A stretch of DNA of 64,000 bases from G963668435 sp963668435 (GTDB lineage Bacteria; Latescibacterota; Latescibacteria; Latescibacterales; Latescibacteraceae), in assembly GCA_963668435.2 (NCBI GenBank), contig CAXXSC010000008.1:372001-436000 (forward strand), read 5' to 3'. This document shows, piece by piece, positions 1-8,901 of the stretch; position 1 is the stretch's first letter, and every line of letters starts with the position of its first letter. Made by a program: the position numbers and the translations under genes. The notes beneath the pieces are model-generated. The model saw only the letters and a program-made list of their open reading frames with translations, was not told the origin of the DNA and made no database searches.

Positions 1-433
1 CATCATAGTTACCGGTCCCGATAAATGTCAGGCGTTTGGAGTTCGGAATATCCGAATCGAGAGTCACGACAGGGATTCCTGCCTCAACAGCAGAATCGAC
101 CGCATTGTTGAGGGACTCCTCGAAACCGATAACCATGATACCGCCGGGTTTCCTCGCCACTGCAAGCTCAATCGCCTGAATCATTGCGGGAATATTGAGA
201 TCGGGCGGCCCCTTGTACTGGGTATCGACTCCGAAAAATTCTCCCGCCTCTTTCAGTCCCATCTTATGGTCATAAAAATATGAGTTCGATCCGAGTGCCG
301 ATACAAGAATATAGAGATCGTCACGCTTCCCCTGCTTTTCAACGTCGCCATTATCCTGACCACTGCCGCCGGAACAGGAAATCGAAACAGTGACAGCCAG
401 CAATATCAGCATTGATACGAGAACTTTTTTCAT
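1..433 (-). CDS. Sugar-type ABC transporter substrate-binding lipoprotein (partial, C-terminus outside window)
   Basis: The N-terminal 144 residues of a periplasmic binding protein of the ribose/Peripla_BP_4 type are visible; the rest runs off the window start. A lipoprotein signal with lipobox VSISC ends near residue 20. The Rossmann-like lobe follows: residues DDLYILVSALGSNSYFYDH, then a stretch ending IMVIGFEE, then GIPVVTLDSDIPNSKR. These are typical of proteins that bind a monosaccharide or autoinducer-2 and deliver it to an ABC permease. The ATG is preceded by GGAG at 5 nt. It lies 30 bp downstream of the DUF4380 lipoprotein gene and probably shares its transcript. Permease and ATPase genes would be expected beyond the window edge. 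The sugar ligand cannot be told from this fragment. Confidence 0.85.
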   Translation of the reverse strand, partial: MKKVLVSMLILLAVTVSISCSGGSGQDNGDVEKQGKRDDLYILVSALGSNSYFYDHKMGLKEAGEFFGVDTQYKGPPDLNIPAMIQAIELAVARKPGGIMVIGFEESLNNAVDSAVEAGIPVVTLDSDIPNSKRLTFIGTGNYD

Positions 434-463
434 GACATCTCCACGAGAAAGAATTCAGTCCTG

Positions 464-1801
464 CTACTTGAGAGCAACTTCGGCAATCGTGATGTGCTCA
501 TCATTTTCATCACGCACCTGAAAGAGAATTTTATCCGCTTTCCAGGTTGTAATGTCATCATACGGAATCTGGAGAGTGATCTCGTTGAACGGAGTAACGC
601 CCATGATTTTGTAGTAGCTCATACGTTTGCCGTCATTTCTCATGTAACTGGCCCAGAGCTCGCCACGGTAGAACGTGCTGAACTTGCCGTGTATACCCGT
701 ACCATCAAGATAGGGTTTCTCAATCACGACACCGGCATCGTTGACATCGATGACATCCGAGCAGCGGCATACACCCCACCGGACATCCATCGACGCGCTC
801 TCACCAGGCGCAAGTTTTGTCAGCGGCCCGAGCACCTCGAGCTCCATAAACGCTGTCTCAGGGCTGTATTCAGGATTGAAAGTCTGGTGATTGGATTCGT
901 AAGTGCCGCCGCCGTTGGCCCAAATCTCAACAATACTGCCGTTATCGGGGTATTTCTTGTTTTTGTTCAGCGGGAACATCATCACAAAAGTCATGTTCGT
1001 TTCATTATCACGCCAGGCGGCCCAGCCATCGGTCGTGCTGATACCGACTTTACCGACCTGTTTCTCATATTTCGCATTGAAAAAGCCGTTCTCGACACCT
1101 TTCCAGGCAGGATTGTCCTCGCTGCCGAACATCACGCGCCAGCCATTGTCAGTTGTCGGGACAATAATCGAGCAGTCACGGTCGACAGGCATGGTTGCAA
1201 GATGCCAGAGCGACCAGGTTACCGGATGATCGACAACATTCTTCATTGTCAGATGAAGGTCGACAAGCGACGAATTGTTAACAAGCGAATAGCGATGGGT
1301 GAACTGAAGGCCGCTGCGTCCGGGTGCAGAATCGGCTGGGCTGGTGACAATGATCGCTTCTTCATCATAATCAGCCTCATATACAGCACTGTCGATAACA
1401 TTGTCGGGCGGTCCCGGCCATTGACCGGCGCCGCTCCATCCCTGCGGAGCGGGCCAGACCTTGGCACCACCGGGATTGAAGAAATGTTCGCCGAATCCGT
1501 AGCCCTGATCAGTATCGACAAGCCCCTCGTTGACAGGGTCGTGCCATAGCAACTGGTATCCATGAATGCTGTAGCCCATGATCTTGCCGCCAAGTTCTGG
1601 AACAATATCGAGCCGCGTGATGGAATTCATGAGAGTCAAAGACTCCCATCCGTGGAATTCTTCCTGAACGGCAACCCCTGCAACCTTTTTTTGAGGAGTT
1701 TCGCGTTTCGCATCCTGTTTGTCAGTTTCGCCGGAGCAGGAAAAAACCGCGAGTGCCGCAATAATAGTAAAAAAAGTCGTTAGCCTGTTCATCTGGGTCA
1801 T
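464..1801 (-). CDS. DUF4380-family lipoprotein (aldose-epimerase-like fold)
   Basis: A secreted lipoprotein of about 445 aa. The chosen ATG (1801) has GAGG 5 nt upstream and a consensus-like promoter about 50 bp further up; an ATG at 1792 is a close alternative. The signal peptide ends at a lipobox (AVFSC). The body begins WESLTLMNSITRLDIVPELGG and carries the FFNPGGAKVWPAPQGW and PGPPD motifs that I associate with DUF4380, a galactose-mutarotase-like beta-sandwich. Proteins of this type occur near carbohydrate uptake genes, but the activity of the family is not established. It immediately precedes the sugar-binding protein gene, so a role in extracellular sugar handling is an inference from context. 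Confidence 0.8.
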   Translation of the reverse strand: MTQMNRLTTFFTIIAALAVFSCSGETDKQDAKRETPQKKVAGVAVQEEFHGWESLTLMNSITRLDIVPELGGKIMGYSIHGYQLLWHDPVNEGLVDTDQGYGFGEHFFNPGGAKVWPAPQGWSGAGQWPGPPDNVIDSAVYEADYDEEAIIVTSPADSAPGRSGLQFTHRYSLVNNSSLVDLHLTMKNVVDHPVTWSLWHLATMPVDRDCSIIVPTTDNGWRVMFGSEDNPAWKGVENGFFNAKYEKQVGKVGISTTDGWAAWRDNETNMTFVMMFPLNKNKKYPDNGSIVEIWANGGGTYESNHQTFNPEYSPETAFMELEVLGPLTKLAPGESASMDVRWGVCRCSDVIDVNDAGVVIEKPYLDGTGIHGKFSTFYRGELWASYMRNDGKRMSYYKIMGVTPFNEITLQIPYDDITTWKADKILFQVRDENDEHITIAEVALK

Positions 1802-1850
1802 GGAAACCTCATTGATCTTAACAATGGATGGGCGCATTTTCTGATGATTT

Positions 1851-1879
1851 AATATACATTGCATGTCACGGCTATTCAA
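1851..1879 (-). promoter_or_regulatory. Sigma70-like promoter for the DUF4380/binding-protein operon
   Basis: On the minus strand, TTGAAT (1874-1879) and TATATT (1851-1856) are separated by exactly 17 nt. The predicted transcription start near 1844 gives a leader of about 43 nt before the ATG at 1801. The -35 box matches consensus at 4 of 6 positions and the -10 box at 5 of 6. No experimental support is available. Confidence 0.5.
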
Positions 1880-1920
1880 GTCAATTCAGTTGCAGGATGG
1901 CTGAACAGCCTTCATATGGA

Positions 1921-1950
1921 AAAGCCTCCGTATCGACGGAGGCTTTTTTT
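1921..1950 (-). terminator. Intrinsic terminator after the FG-GAP/ASPIC gene
   Basis: A perfect 11-bp stem (AAAGCCTCCGT with its complement, 1921-1931 and 1936-1946) closes a 4-nt ATCG loop. The T-tract is longer on the plus strand (seven T) than on the minus strand (four T). The only gene that needs termination here is the minus-strand gene ending at 1974, so it probably acts mainly in that direction. Confidence 0.8.
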
Positions 1951-1973
1951 AATTGCTCGCAAAACGCTGAAAA

Positions 1974-3587
1974 CTACCTGTGCTTGACAGGATCATAGGT
2001 CTCGATATCGACTTCAGTCTCAAAAACATCAATGGTCGAACCGGCCTTGACATTTTTCACCACGCGCTCGATACCGGACGGAAACGTCACAACCACATCG
2101 CAACTTTTCGCACTGGTGAGACCAAAATGGGCTGTCAGCGGATTACCGGGAAAAGTGCCGTTGCCGGCGGTGATCTCCCGATAACCGATAAGGGCCTTTT
2201 TATTCTTGGCCTTGCCCGCCTCATATACAGCGACCTTGCTCATGACCGCAGAACGGTTGGAAACAGTACCCTTGCAGTTCACCTTGAGGAAACTGTTGTT
2301 GTTTGTCTTGTTCCTGAATACGAACCATTTACCGGGATTGCTTGCGCTCGGTCTGCGCCAGTTGCCGCCGACCAGGTCAAGATCGCCGTCATTATCAAGG
2401 TCACCCAGTGCAAGGCCGTGCCCGTAGAACCATGAACCGCCTGTTTTTTCATGCGATTCGGTGAACTTACCGCTGCCGTCATTAATTAGAACGAGCGCAT
2501 CGGCCCAACTGTTGGTGACAATGATGTCGAGATCGCCGTCATTATCTATATCTCCCAAAGATGAACCGCGCGAATTGGTCTCAATGGCCACTCCTGAGCT
2601 CTCGGAAATATCAGTGAAAGTGCCGTCACCGTTATTTCTGAACAGGAAGTTTTTTCCCCATTTCGGCTCGGGATAGATTTTGCCGTTGCTGTTGCCGCAG
2701 AAAAGGTCCTGGTCGCCGTCGTTGTCGATATCGCCCCAGAACATGGATATATTCGTCCCCTGACGGGCCATGCCGAGTTTCTGTGTTACATCCTCGAAAG
2801 TGCCGTCACCGTTATTCTTGTAGAGCGCAATGGTAATTGGTGCTTCTAAATCGTTTATATTCCCCACGGCGAGATCGGGATCGCCGTCGTTGTCGTAATC
2901 GGAGAAAGCACAGCAGTAGCCGTTGCTGTCATTGCCGACTCCGGCCTCGACAGCGATATCGCGATAGGTGCCGTCGCCGTTGTTGACATAGAGGGAATTG
3001 ATACACTCATCACCCTTGCGGTAACCGCCCTCGGACACATAAATGTCGAGAAGGCCGTCGCCATTGACATCCGCTGTCGTTATTCCGCATGAGTAATTGA
3101 ATTTTTCACCGACCAGATTGGCCTTGACCGCGCACTCCACAAACCCCTCGTCGCCACCAAGGAAGAACTCGTTGGGATGAAGCACCTCACCGCGTGTCTG
3201 GCTCAGGGCTTCGAGATTGTTGGCCATGAATATGTCAAGATAGCCGTCATTGTTATAGTCCGCCCAGACGATTCCGTGGGTGTCGAGACGGGTGTCGCCA
3301 AGCCTGAGAATATCCGTGCGCTCGACAAATTTCATGCCGCCGAGATTCTCGAAGAATCGGTTACCGGCATACACGAGGCTCATGTAGATATCGAGATCGC
3401 CATCCATGTCAAAATCAGCCATGGAAACACATTTGCCGTGCCCGGCCTGATCAATACCGGTTGTATCGGTGATCTCCTCAAAAATCGAACCGGAAAGGTA
3501 TCGATTGCGCACTTCGTACTGCCCCATGGCCGGTTTTGCCATCAAAAGAAGGAGGGCAAAAGTGCAGAGACGAAACGAAATTTTCAT
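1974..3587 (-). CDS. Secreted FG-GAP/VCBS repeat protein with ASPIC/UnbV domain
   Basis: A 537-aa exported protein. The signal peptide is about 23 residues long and ends AKPAMGQ. Seven calcium-binding-type repeats with the core D-x-D-x-D-G-D-x-D follow (for example MADFDMDGDLDIYMS, FSDYDNDGDPDLAVG and LGDLDNDGDLDLVGG), predicting an integrin-like beta-propeller. The C-terminus has the ASPIC/UnbV signature around VVVTFPSGIERVVKNVKAG. Such proteins are common on the surface of marine and soil polysaccharide degraders, probably for adhesion or ligand binding; no enzyme motif is seen. The ATG at 3587 is chosen because a G-rich Shine-Dalgarno sequence lies just upstream; an in-frame ATG four codons earlier overlaps that sequence. 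Confidence 0.88.
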   Translation of the reverse strand: MKISFRLCTFALLLLMAKPAMGQYEVRNRYLSGSIFEEITDTTGIDQAGHGKCVSMADFDMDGDLDIYMSLVYAGNRFFENLGGMKFVERTDILRLGDTRLDTHGIVWADYNNDGYLDIFMANNLEALSQTRGEVLHPNEFFLGGDEGFVECAVKANLVGEKFNYSCGITTADVNGDGLLDIYVSEGGYRKGDECINSLYVNNGDGTYRDIAVEAGVGNDSNGYCCAFSDYDNDGDPDLAVGNINDLEAPITIALYKNNGDGTFEDVTQKLGMARQGTNISMFWGDIDNDGDQDLFCGNSNGKIYPEPKWGKNFLFRNNGDGTFTDISESSGVAIETNSRGSSLGDIDNDGDLDIIVTNSWADALVLINDGSGKFTESHEKTGGSWFYGHGLALGDLDNDGDLDLVGGNWRRPSASNPGKWFVFRNKTNNNSFLKVNCKGTVSNRSAVMSKVAVYEAGKAKNKKALIGYREITAGNGTFPGNPLTAHFGLTSAKSCDVVVTFPSGIERVVKNVKAGSTIDVFETEVDIETYDPVKHR

Positions 3588-3697
3588 GTTTTCCCCCATT
3601 ACAGTTTCAATACTATATGAACATATTCAGTCTGCAAGGCCAATATAGTCTGTACAGCAGCAGAGACACAAGAATAATTATGAAACCGAAAGTTTTT

Positions 3698-4777
3698 TTA
3701 ATTACCATCCTGACGCCAGGCGTTCATACCGCCAATTAGTACAAGTACGCTGGAAAATCCAGCTTTTTTAAGGATCTGTGCCGCGGTCACTGCCCGCGAT
3801 CCCGAGCGGCAGATAACTATGATATCACGATCTTTCGAGTCTTCAAGACTGTTTAAGCGGTGAGGCAGCATCCATACCGGGATATTTATCACGCCTTCGA
3901 TATGCCCAAGCGCCGAAACAAGTTCATGATCTTCCCGCACGTCAAGGAGCAGCGGATCGGCACCTGACTCAAGCATGGCGGCGAGATCGGCGGGCAAAAC
4001 GCCGCTCACCTCGATCTCGTTTACTGATTTATCCATGGTGCCTTTCACCTCGCAAGCCGGTTGATCCACCGGTATCCACGCGGCTTTCGGATCCTGGGCG
4101 CAGGCATAATTTGCCTTGAGAACATCTTTCATCCAGTCGGCGGGGCCGAGCTTTAGGTCATCGAGATACGTAACGAATTCCTCTCGGCTGCGTGTCTTGA
4201 GGTGCGGGTTGGTCTCTTTCTGCCTGCCAAGACTGGAAGGTTTCCGCTCACGGTAATCGTGCGCGGGATAGACGACAAGATCCTCGGGCAAATCTTTAAA
4301 GCGTTCGAGAGTATCCCAGTGAGCGCCCGGATCACCGCCGGGAAGATCGTCACGGCCAGCGCCGCCATCATCAAGAAAAAGCGCATCACCGGTATATATC
4401 CTGTCAGAAAAAACGAGGCTTATCGAATCTTTTGTATGGCCGGGTGTGTGTATGATGTTCACCGGGAGTCCGGCAAACAATTCAATAGTCATGCCATCCT
4501 CAAGAAGGATATCGGCGCATTTCACGGGCGACAAACTGTGCATGAGATATTTACAGCCGGTCATATCCTTGATCGCCGAAGCGCCCGAAATATGATCGGC
4601 ATGGGTGTGCGTATCGATTACATGGGTCAGGGTGAGCTTTTCCTTTTCGAGAAGGTCCATATAGTCCTTGACATGATCGAGTACAGGATCGATGAGTACC
4701 GCTTCGCTGCCGTTTTTGATTGTCAGAAGATAAGTCAAACATGCGTGGGGATTGAGTTGACGGGCAACAAGTTCCAT
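3698..4777 (-). CDS. ETHE1-like persulfide dioxygenase fused to rhodanese
   Basis: A 359-aa two-domain protein. Residues 1-240 form a metallo-beta-lactamase fold with HTHADH (H57, H59, D61, H62), H114 in HTPGH, D131 in GDALF, and H173 in PAHD. This set resembles glutathione-persulfide dioxygenases (ETHE1/Blh type), which use one iron. Residues about 255-359 form a rhodanese domain with catalytic C323 in CRSGSR. Linking the two would let persulfide sulfur be oxidised to sulfite or passed to a thiol acceptor, in the cytoplasm since no signal peptide is present. The start has AGGAGG 5 nt upstream. It stands alone, divergent from the epimerase gene. The exact substrate is inferred from family. 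Confidence 0.87.
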   Translation of the reverse strand: MELVARQLNPHACLTYLLTIKNGSEAVLIDPVLDHVKDYMDLLEKEKLTLTHVIDTHTHADHISGASAIKDMTGCKYLMHSLSPVKCADILLEDGMTIELFAGLPVNIIHTPGHTKDSISLVFSDRIYTGDALFLDDGGAGRDDLPGGDPGAHWDTLERFKDLPEDLVVYPAHDYRERKPSSLGRQKETNPHLKTRSREEFVTYLDDLKLGPADWMKDVLKANYACAQDPKAAWIPVDQPACEVKGTMDKSVNEIEVSGVLPADLAAMLESGADPLLLDVREDHELVSALGHIEGVINIPVWMLPHRLNSLEDSKDRDIIVICRSGSRAVTAAQILKKAGFSSVLVLIGGMNAWRQDGN

Positions 4778-4954
4778 GAGAACCTCCTGATTGTATGTAC
4801 TATGTCACTACTATTTATCTCATGAAGCGCTGAATGCGAGAAACAAGCGTAAAAACTTCTTTGCATACGGGATAAAGATTGAGTACAATGGATAGTACAA
4901 ACCGCACAACAATAATTATTATAATTATATAAACCGGAAAGCGGACTTGCACAA

Positions 4955-5992
4955 ATGAAAAACGACGAAAAAGTCATAACGGAAGAAATGCTCGACGATC
5001 TCCTCAGCAGTCCCGAGGAGGAAACTGTCGAAATGATGCGTCGTATCGAGGGTGATATCATGATCCTCGGTATCGGCGGCAAAATGGGCCCCACTCTCGG
5101 CTTGTCTGCGGTTAAAGCTATTGAAAAAGCAGGAGTATCAAAGAAAGTCATAGGTGTTTCGCGTTTCTCGGACCAATCGCTTATTGCGAAACTCGAGGCC
5201 GGCGGTATCGAGTGTATATGCTGCGACCTTCTCGATCCCGATGCAGTCGCAAAACTACCCGACGTGAAAAATATCATTTTCATGGCAGGCAGGAAATTCG
5301 GGATCAAGGGAAGCGACTATCTGACCTGGGCGCTGAATGCAGTCGTACCCGCCAACGTGGCAAGACGTTTCACCGATGCCAGCATTGTGGTTTTTTCCAC
5401 CGGCAGCATATACGATCTCTGGCCGGTTGAGAGCGACGGGCCCGGAGAACGTCACGAATTCACCTCCATCGGCGAATACGCCAACTCCTGCCTCGGCCGT
5501 GAACGGATTTTCGAACATTACTCCCGGGCAAACGGCACCAGGGTGCTCCTCTATCGTCTTAACTACGCCATCGAGTGCCGTTACGGTGTCCTGTACGAGA
5601 TCGGAAGGCAGGTTTTTGCCGGTGAGACCATTGATCTCACCATGGGCTATGCCAACGTGATCTGGCAGGGTGATGCCAACAACGTGGCGTTGCGATGTCT
5701 TGAACTCGCCGACAGCCCGCCGGACATTCTGAATGTCAGCGGCCCGAAAGTGGTAATACGCGACATTGCCGCCCGTTTTGGCGAGCTCATGGGCAAAAAA
5801 ACCTCGTTCACGGGAAACGAAGCGCCTACAGCTTTCCTCACGAACACGTCGAAAATGCAGCGTATTCTCGGAAAGCCGAAAACCTCCGTGGACAAAATGG
5901 TCGAGATGATCGCCGCATGGATCATGCAGGGAGGCAGATCACTGGACAAGCCGACCCATTTCCAGGTCAGGGACGGCCAGTTTCTCGATTAA
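4955..5992 (+). CDS. NAD(P)-dependent epimerase/dehydratase-like SDR with atypical active site
   Basis: A 345-aa extended short-chain dehydrogenase/reductase. After a 30-residue acidic N-terminal extension comes the Rossmann motif ILGIGGKMGPTLG (about 38-49). A Ser/Gly patch (VVFSTGSIYDLWP) and Tyr175 sit in the usual active-site order, but the expected Y-x3-K reads Y-A-N-S-C, so the catalytic lysine is not evident. It may be a reductase or epimerase with altered chemistry, or a binding protein. The next gene, a Gfo/Idh/MocA oxidoreductase, starts 47 bp downstream, so the pair probably works on one sugar-derived substrate. The ATG at 4955 has no strong Shine-Dalgarno sequence. Confidence 0.8.
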   Translation: MKNDEKVITEEMLDDLLSSPEEETVEMMRRIEGDIMILGIGGKMGPTLGLSAVKAIEKAGVSKKVIGVSRFSDQSLIAKLEAGGIECICCDLLDPDAVAKLPDVKNIIFMAGRKFGIKGSDYLTWALNAVVPANVARRFTDASIVVFSTGSIYDLWPVESDGPGERHEFTSIGEYANSCLGRERIFEHYSRANGTRVLLYRLNYAIECRYGVLYEIGRQVFAGETIDLTMGYANVIWQGDANNVALRCLELADSPPDILNVSGPKVVIRDIAARFGELMGKKTSFTGNEAPTAFLTNTSKMQRILGKPKTSVDKMVEMIAAWIMQGGRSLDKPTHFQVRDGQFLD

Positions 5993-6039
5993 GGTCAGGA
6001 AAAGAAACGAATACCAAAGTCAGAACGGATGAAGCAGAT

Positions 6040-7101
6040 ATGAAAGAACTCGGACTTGGAATCATCGGACTTCACCATCAGCACCCGCGCTGGTATTTCC
6101 CGCTCTGGAAACATCTTCCGGAGTACCGGCCGCTTGCTGTCGCTGAGGCTGACAGCGCATTTCTGGAAGAACAGAAAGACTTTTACGGGCTCGATGCCTA
6201 TACAGATTACAGGGATATCCTCGCACGTGACGATATCGATGTGGTCATTAACTTCCTTCCCCATTCACAGATGGCGGAATGTGTCGAGGCGGCTTTTGCC
6301 GCGGGCAAACATGTTATCATCGAGAAACCATGCGGTGCGACTCTTGCCGATGTCGAACGTATTGTCACCTTCGCTGAAAAACACCCTGAACTCGTGATCA
6401 GCGCCCCCTACTGCTGGCGGAACCACCCTGTCAGCGAAAAGATGAAAGAAATCGTCTCAAATGGCCTGATCGGGGAAATCACAGCAGTCGAGGCACGTCT
6501 CAACGCTGGCGGCGCTTTCCGCTATGTCCGGGACAACTGCGAATGGATACTTGACAAAAACGAGGGCGGCGCGCCCATGTGGAACCTCGGCGTCCACTGG
6601 ATCGACTATTTCCGCTGGATCGGCGGCATGGAAGTCAGCTCGGTAAGTGGCTTATGCTCTGGTCCGGACGGGCCGCCTGAACGGACGATAGAGGACAACG
6701 CCCAGGCACTACTCGGATTCGATAACGGCGCCATCGGCATTCTTGATATCAGCTACAGCCTGAGTGACGATTATCCCGGGAAACGCGATATCTACGTGGC
6801 CTTACGGGGAACAAAGGGGGCAATCAGGTGGTCGCCGGCTTGGCAGGGCTATGAGGACGAGTACCTGCTGGTCTCGGAACATGAATCGGTCGGCGACAAC
6901 AAATCGCAGACAATCACGGTGACAAGCCGTGAAATCCCCGGCTACGGCGGTCATATGGGCTGGTCATGGCTTAAGGATTTTGCAGAAGCAATCAGTGAAA
7001 ACCGTCCGACAATGGTGAGTACGACTGACATGCTCCAGGCGGTGAAAGTCGCAGACGCGTTCTACCGTTCTGTTGCAAGCGGGAAACGTGAATCAGTCTA
7101 A
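6040..7101 (+). CDS. Gfo/Idh/MocA family oxidoreductase
   Basis: A 353-aa NAD(P)-dependent sugar oxidoreductase. The N-terminal Rossmann domain starts LGLGIIGLHHQHP, the EKP motif is EKPCGATL, and the C-terminal alpha/beta domain carries the D/H active-site type signature NLGVHWIDYFRWIGG. Family members oxidise or reduce pyranoses, inositols or amino sugars; the substrate cannot be assigned. The ATG at 6040 is chosen because it begins exactly at the Rossmann fold; earlier in-frame starts would overlap the end of the epimerase gene with unrelated sequence. It is the second gene of a two-gene plus-strand operon ended by a strong terminator. Confidence 0.88.
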   Translation: MKELGLGIIGLHHQHPRWYFPLWKHLPEYRPLAVAEADSAFLEEQKDFYGLDAYTDYRDILARDDIDVVINFLPHSQMAECVEAAFAAGKHVIIEKPCGATLADVERIVTFAEKHPELVISAPYCWRNHPVSEKMKEIVSNGLIGEITAVEARLNAGGAFRYVRDNCEWILDKNEGGAPMWNLGVHWIDYFRWIGGMEVSSVSGLCSGPDGPPERTIEDNAQALLGFDNGAIGILDISYSLSDDYPGKRDIYVALRGTKGAIRWSPAWQGYEDEYLLVSEHESVGDNKSQTITVTSREIPGYGGHMGWSWLKDFAEAISENRPTMVSTTDMLQAVKVADAFYRSVASGKRESV

Positions 7102-7120
7102 AAATCTCGTGAAAACCACA

Positions 7121-7158
7121 AAAAAGCGGAGAACCTGTCTCCGCTTTTTCTTTTTTTT
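7121..7158 (+). terminator. Bidirectional intrinsic terminator between convergent genes
   Basis: A perfect 12-bp stem (AAAAAGCGGAGA with its complement, 7121-7132 and 7138-7149) encloses a 5-nt ACCTG loop. T-tracts follow on both strands: an interrupted run of T on the plus strand, and the complement of the run of A before the stem on the minus strand. It serves the plus-strand oxidoreductase (ends 7101) and the minus-strand HAD phosphatase (ends 7172). Confidence 0.9.
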
Positions 7159-7171
7159 AATGCTGTCTATA

Positions 7172-7891
7172 TCACCACGTTTCAGCCTTATCCACAAGCT
7201 GTGACAAAGTAACATTCACTGTCGGAGGATCGCCAAGCTCCGGTACGACTATATCGGCGGCACTGAAATCCTCATGTTCGGTATAGCCGTTCGTGGTCAC
7301 TACACAGTGGAATCCCGCGGCTTTCGCAGCCAGAAGGCCGTTCATGCTGTCCTCGACAACGACACCCTCACTTGCTTTGATGCCGAGCTTTTCAAGCGCC
7401 AGCAAATAGATTTCCGGATCGGGCTTTTTCTTCGAGACAACATCACCGGCAAGAATGGCGCTAAACGTTTTCTTCCGATCCATTCCAAGCATGTTCTCGA
7501 CAATGGCATTGACCGCACGCTCGTTCGAGGTGGAACAGACCGCGAGTTTTGTACCATTTTCGATGGCCTCGTCGACAAGACGGGCAATACCGGGACGAAG
7601 CGGCAGCTCACCTGCCTCGACAATTTTCATATAGAGGTCGGTTTTCAGGCGATGAAGTTCCTTGATGAAACCGTCATGGTCTCCCACGTCTCCGGGCCAG
7701 CCGTTCGCTTCGAAATAATGGCGCATACGTTCCTTGCCGCCAGCCACCTTGAGCAGTTCGGCATACTCGGCGACACTCCACTCGATATCGAGCCCTTTTT
7801 CTGCAAAAGCCCGGTTAAATGCGACACGGTGACCGTCACGCTCAGTATCGACCAGAACACCATCACAATCAAATAGCAATGCTTTTAACAT
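7172..7891 (-). CDS. HAD-superfamily hydrolase, CbbY/beta-phosphoglucomutase-like
   Basis: A 239-aa cytosolic HAD enzyme. Motif I is FDCDGVLVDTE (nucleophile D8, acid D10), a helical cap follows, motif II is the CSTSNERA stretch, the conserved lysine lies in KKKPDPEIY, and motif IV is VVVEDSMNG. This arrangement is typical of CbbY-like sugar-phosphate phosphatases and beta-phosphoglucomutases. The ATG at 7891 is preferred because GGAG lies 5-7 nt upstream and motif I then sits at the usual place. It is the last gene of the Lrp-controlled operon, where it could dephosphorylate a sugar-phosphate intermediate or remove a dead-end phosphate. That role is an inference. Confidence 0.85.
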   Translation of the reverse strand: MLKALLFDCDGVLVDTERDGHRVAFNRAFAEKGLDIEWSVAEYAELLKVAGGKERMRHYFEANGWPGDVGDHDGFIKELHRLKTDLYMKIVEAGELPLRPGIARLVDEAIENGTKLAVCSTSNERAVNAIVENMLGMDRKKTFSAILAGDVVSKKKPDPEIYLLALEKLGIKASEGVVVEDSMNGLLAAKAAGFHCVVTTNGYTEHEDFSAADIVVPELGDPPTVNVTLSQLVDKAETW

Positions 7892-7974
7892 TTTATCTCC
7901 CAATGGATTGCACTTTCATAACACCAAGACCAACAGTCTAAAATAATATAGACAAAATCATAAAATTCACCGGA

Positions 7975-8829
7975 TCAGGCTTTCCCCGCACTGCCGAACA
8001 GGGAAATATTCCCGGCGACAGCTTTCTTCAGGTCCTCGATTTGTGCCCCAAGGACTTTTAATGGATTGTACTCTTTCGGATTGTCGCCGTGGTATTTCAC
8101 GAACGAGTCGATAAACGAGTATTTGAGTTGAGTCGAGATATTGACTTTTGCGCAGCCAAGGGCAATACAGTTCTTAAAGACCTCGTCGGAAAGGCCGGTG
8201 CCTCCATGAAGTGCCAACGGCACATCTGACTGGGCGGCAATCGTTTCCAAACGCCCGAAATCGATTTTTGGCACACCCTTATAGACACCGTGAGCGGTTC
8301 CTATTGCCGGCGCAAAACAGTCGAGCCCCATATCCAGCATAAACCGTTCGGCCTTGACCGGGTCGGCAAGACGGGCGTCCTCATCGGCAACACTGATATC
8401 GTCCTCCACCCCGCCTATTGCGCCAAGTTCAGCCTCCACACTGACATCGTGTGGACGGGCCATTTCAACGACCCGCGTGCTGAGCTCGAGGTTCTCTTCG
8501 TACGGTTTCGAGGAGGCATCGATCATCACCGAGCTCCACCCTGCATCGATACACTGGCGTATAAAATCGACATCCTTACAGTGGTCGAGGTGAAGGGCCA
8601 CCGGCACGCTCACGGGCTCCATCAATTCACGAGCCCAGTTCATAACAGTATCGTGCCCCCAGAAAACAACCGTCTTGACCGAGGTCTGCACAATCACCGG
8701 GGCATTGAGCTCCTCTGCGGCCCTGACGACCGCTTTCATCGAGGCATAATCGAGAATATTGAACGCGCCGACAGCGTAAGACTCCTTGCGGGCTTCGGCA
8801 AGTATCGATTTCATATTGACATAGGGCAT
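7975..8829 (-). CDS. Class II ketose-bisphosphate aldolase family protein
   Basis: A 284-aa zinc-dependent aldolase. Zinc ligands and catalytic residues of the family are present: LHLDHC (D82, H83), GTAHGVYKG (H180) and LHGGTGLSDE (H208), in a TIM-barrel frame starting MKSILAEARKESYAVGAFN. The family cleaves ketose-1-phosphates or ketose-1,6-bisphosphates to DHAP plus an aldehyde. A classical glycolytic Fba is usually longer, so a sugar-specific role (tagatose- or fuculose-type) is more likely, also because the gene lies 72 bp downstream of an FGGY kinase gene. The ATG at 8829 is supported by GGAG 7 nt upstream. Confidence 0.87.
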   Translation of the reverse strand: MPYVNMKSILAEARKESYAVGAFNILDYASMKAVVRAAEELNAPVIVQTSVKTVVFWGHDTVMNWARELMEPVSVPVALHLDHCKDVDFIRQCIDAGWSSVMIDASSKPYEENLELSTRVVEMARPHDVSVEAELGAIGGVEDDISVADEDARLADPVKAERFMLDMGLDCFAPAIGTAHGVYKGVPKIDFGRLETIAAQSDVPLALHGGTGLSDEVFKNCIALGCAKVNISTQLKYSFIDSFVKYHGDNPKEYNPLKVLGAQIEDLKKAVAGNISLFGSAGKA

Positions 8830-8901
8830 AATACTACTCCGTGATTGGTTGAAATCTTGTGAAAACAATCGGGTAAATACAGCAATTCCGCGGTCGGATT
8901 A

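Noticed and set aside
494..1549. Long plus-strand open frame (351 codons) opposite the DUF4380 gene
   Set aside because: No ribosome site or family motif; it mirrors codon structure of the real minus-strand lipoprotein gene.
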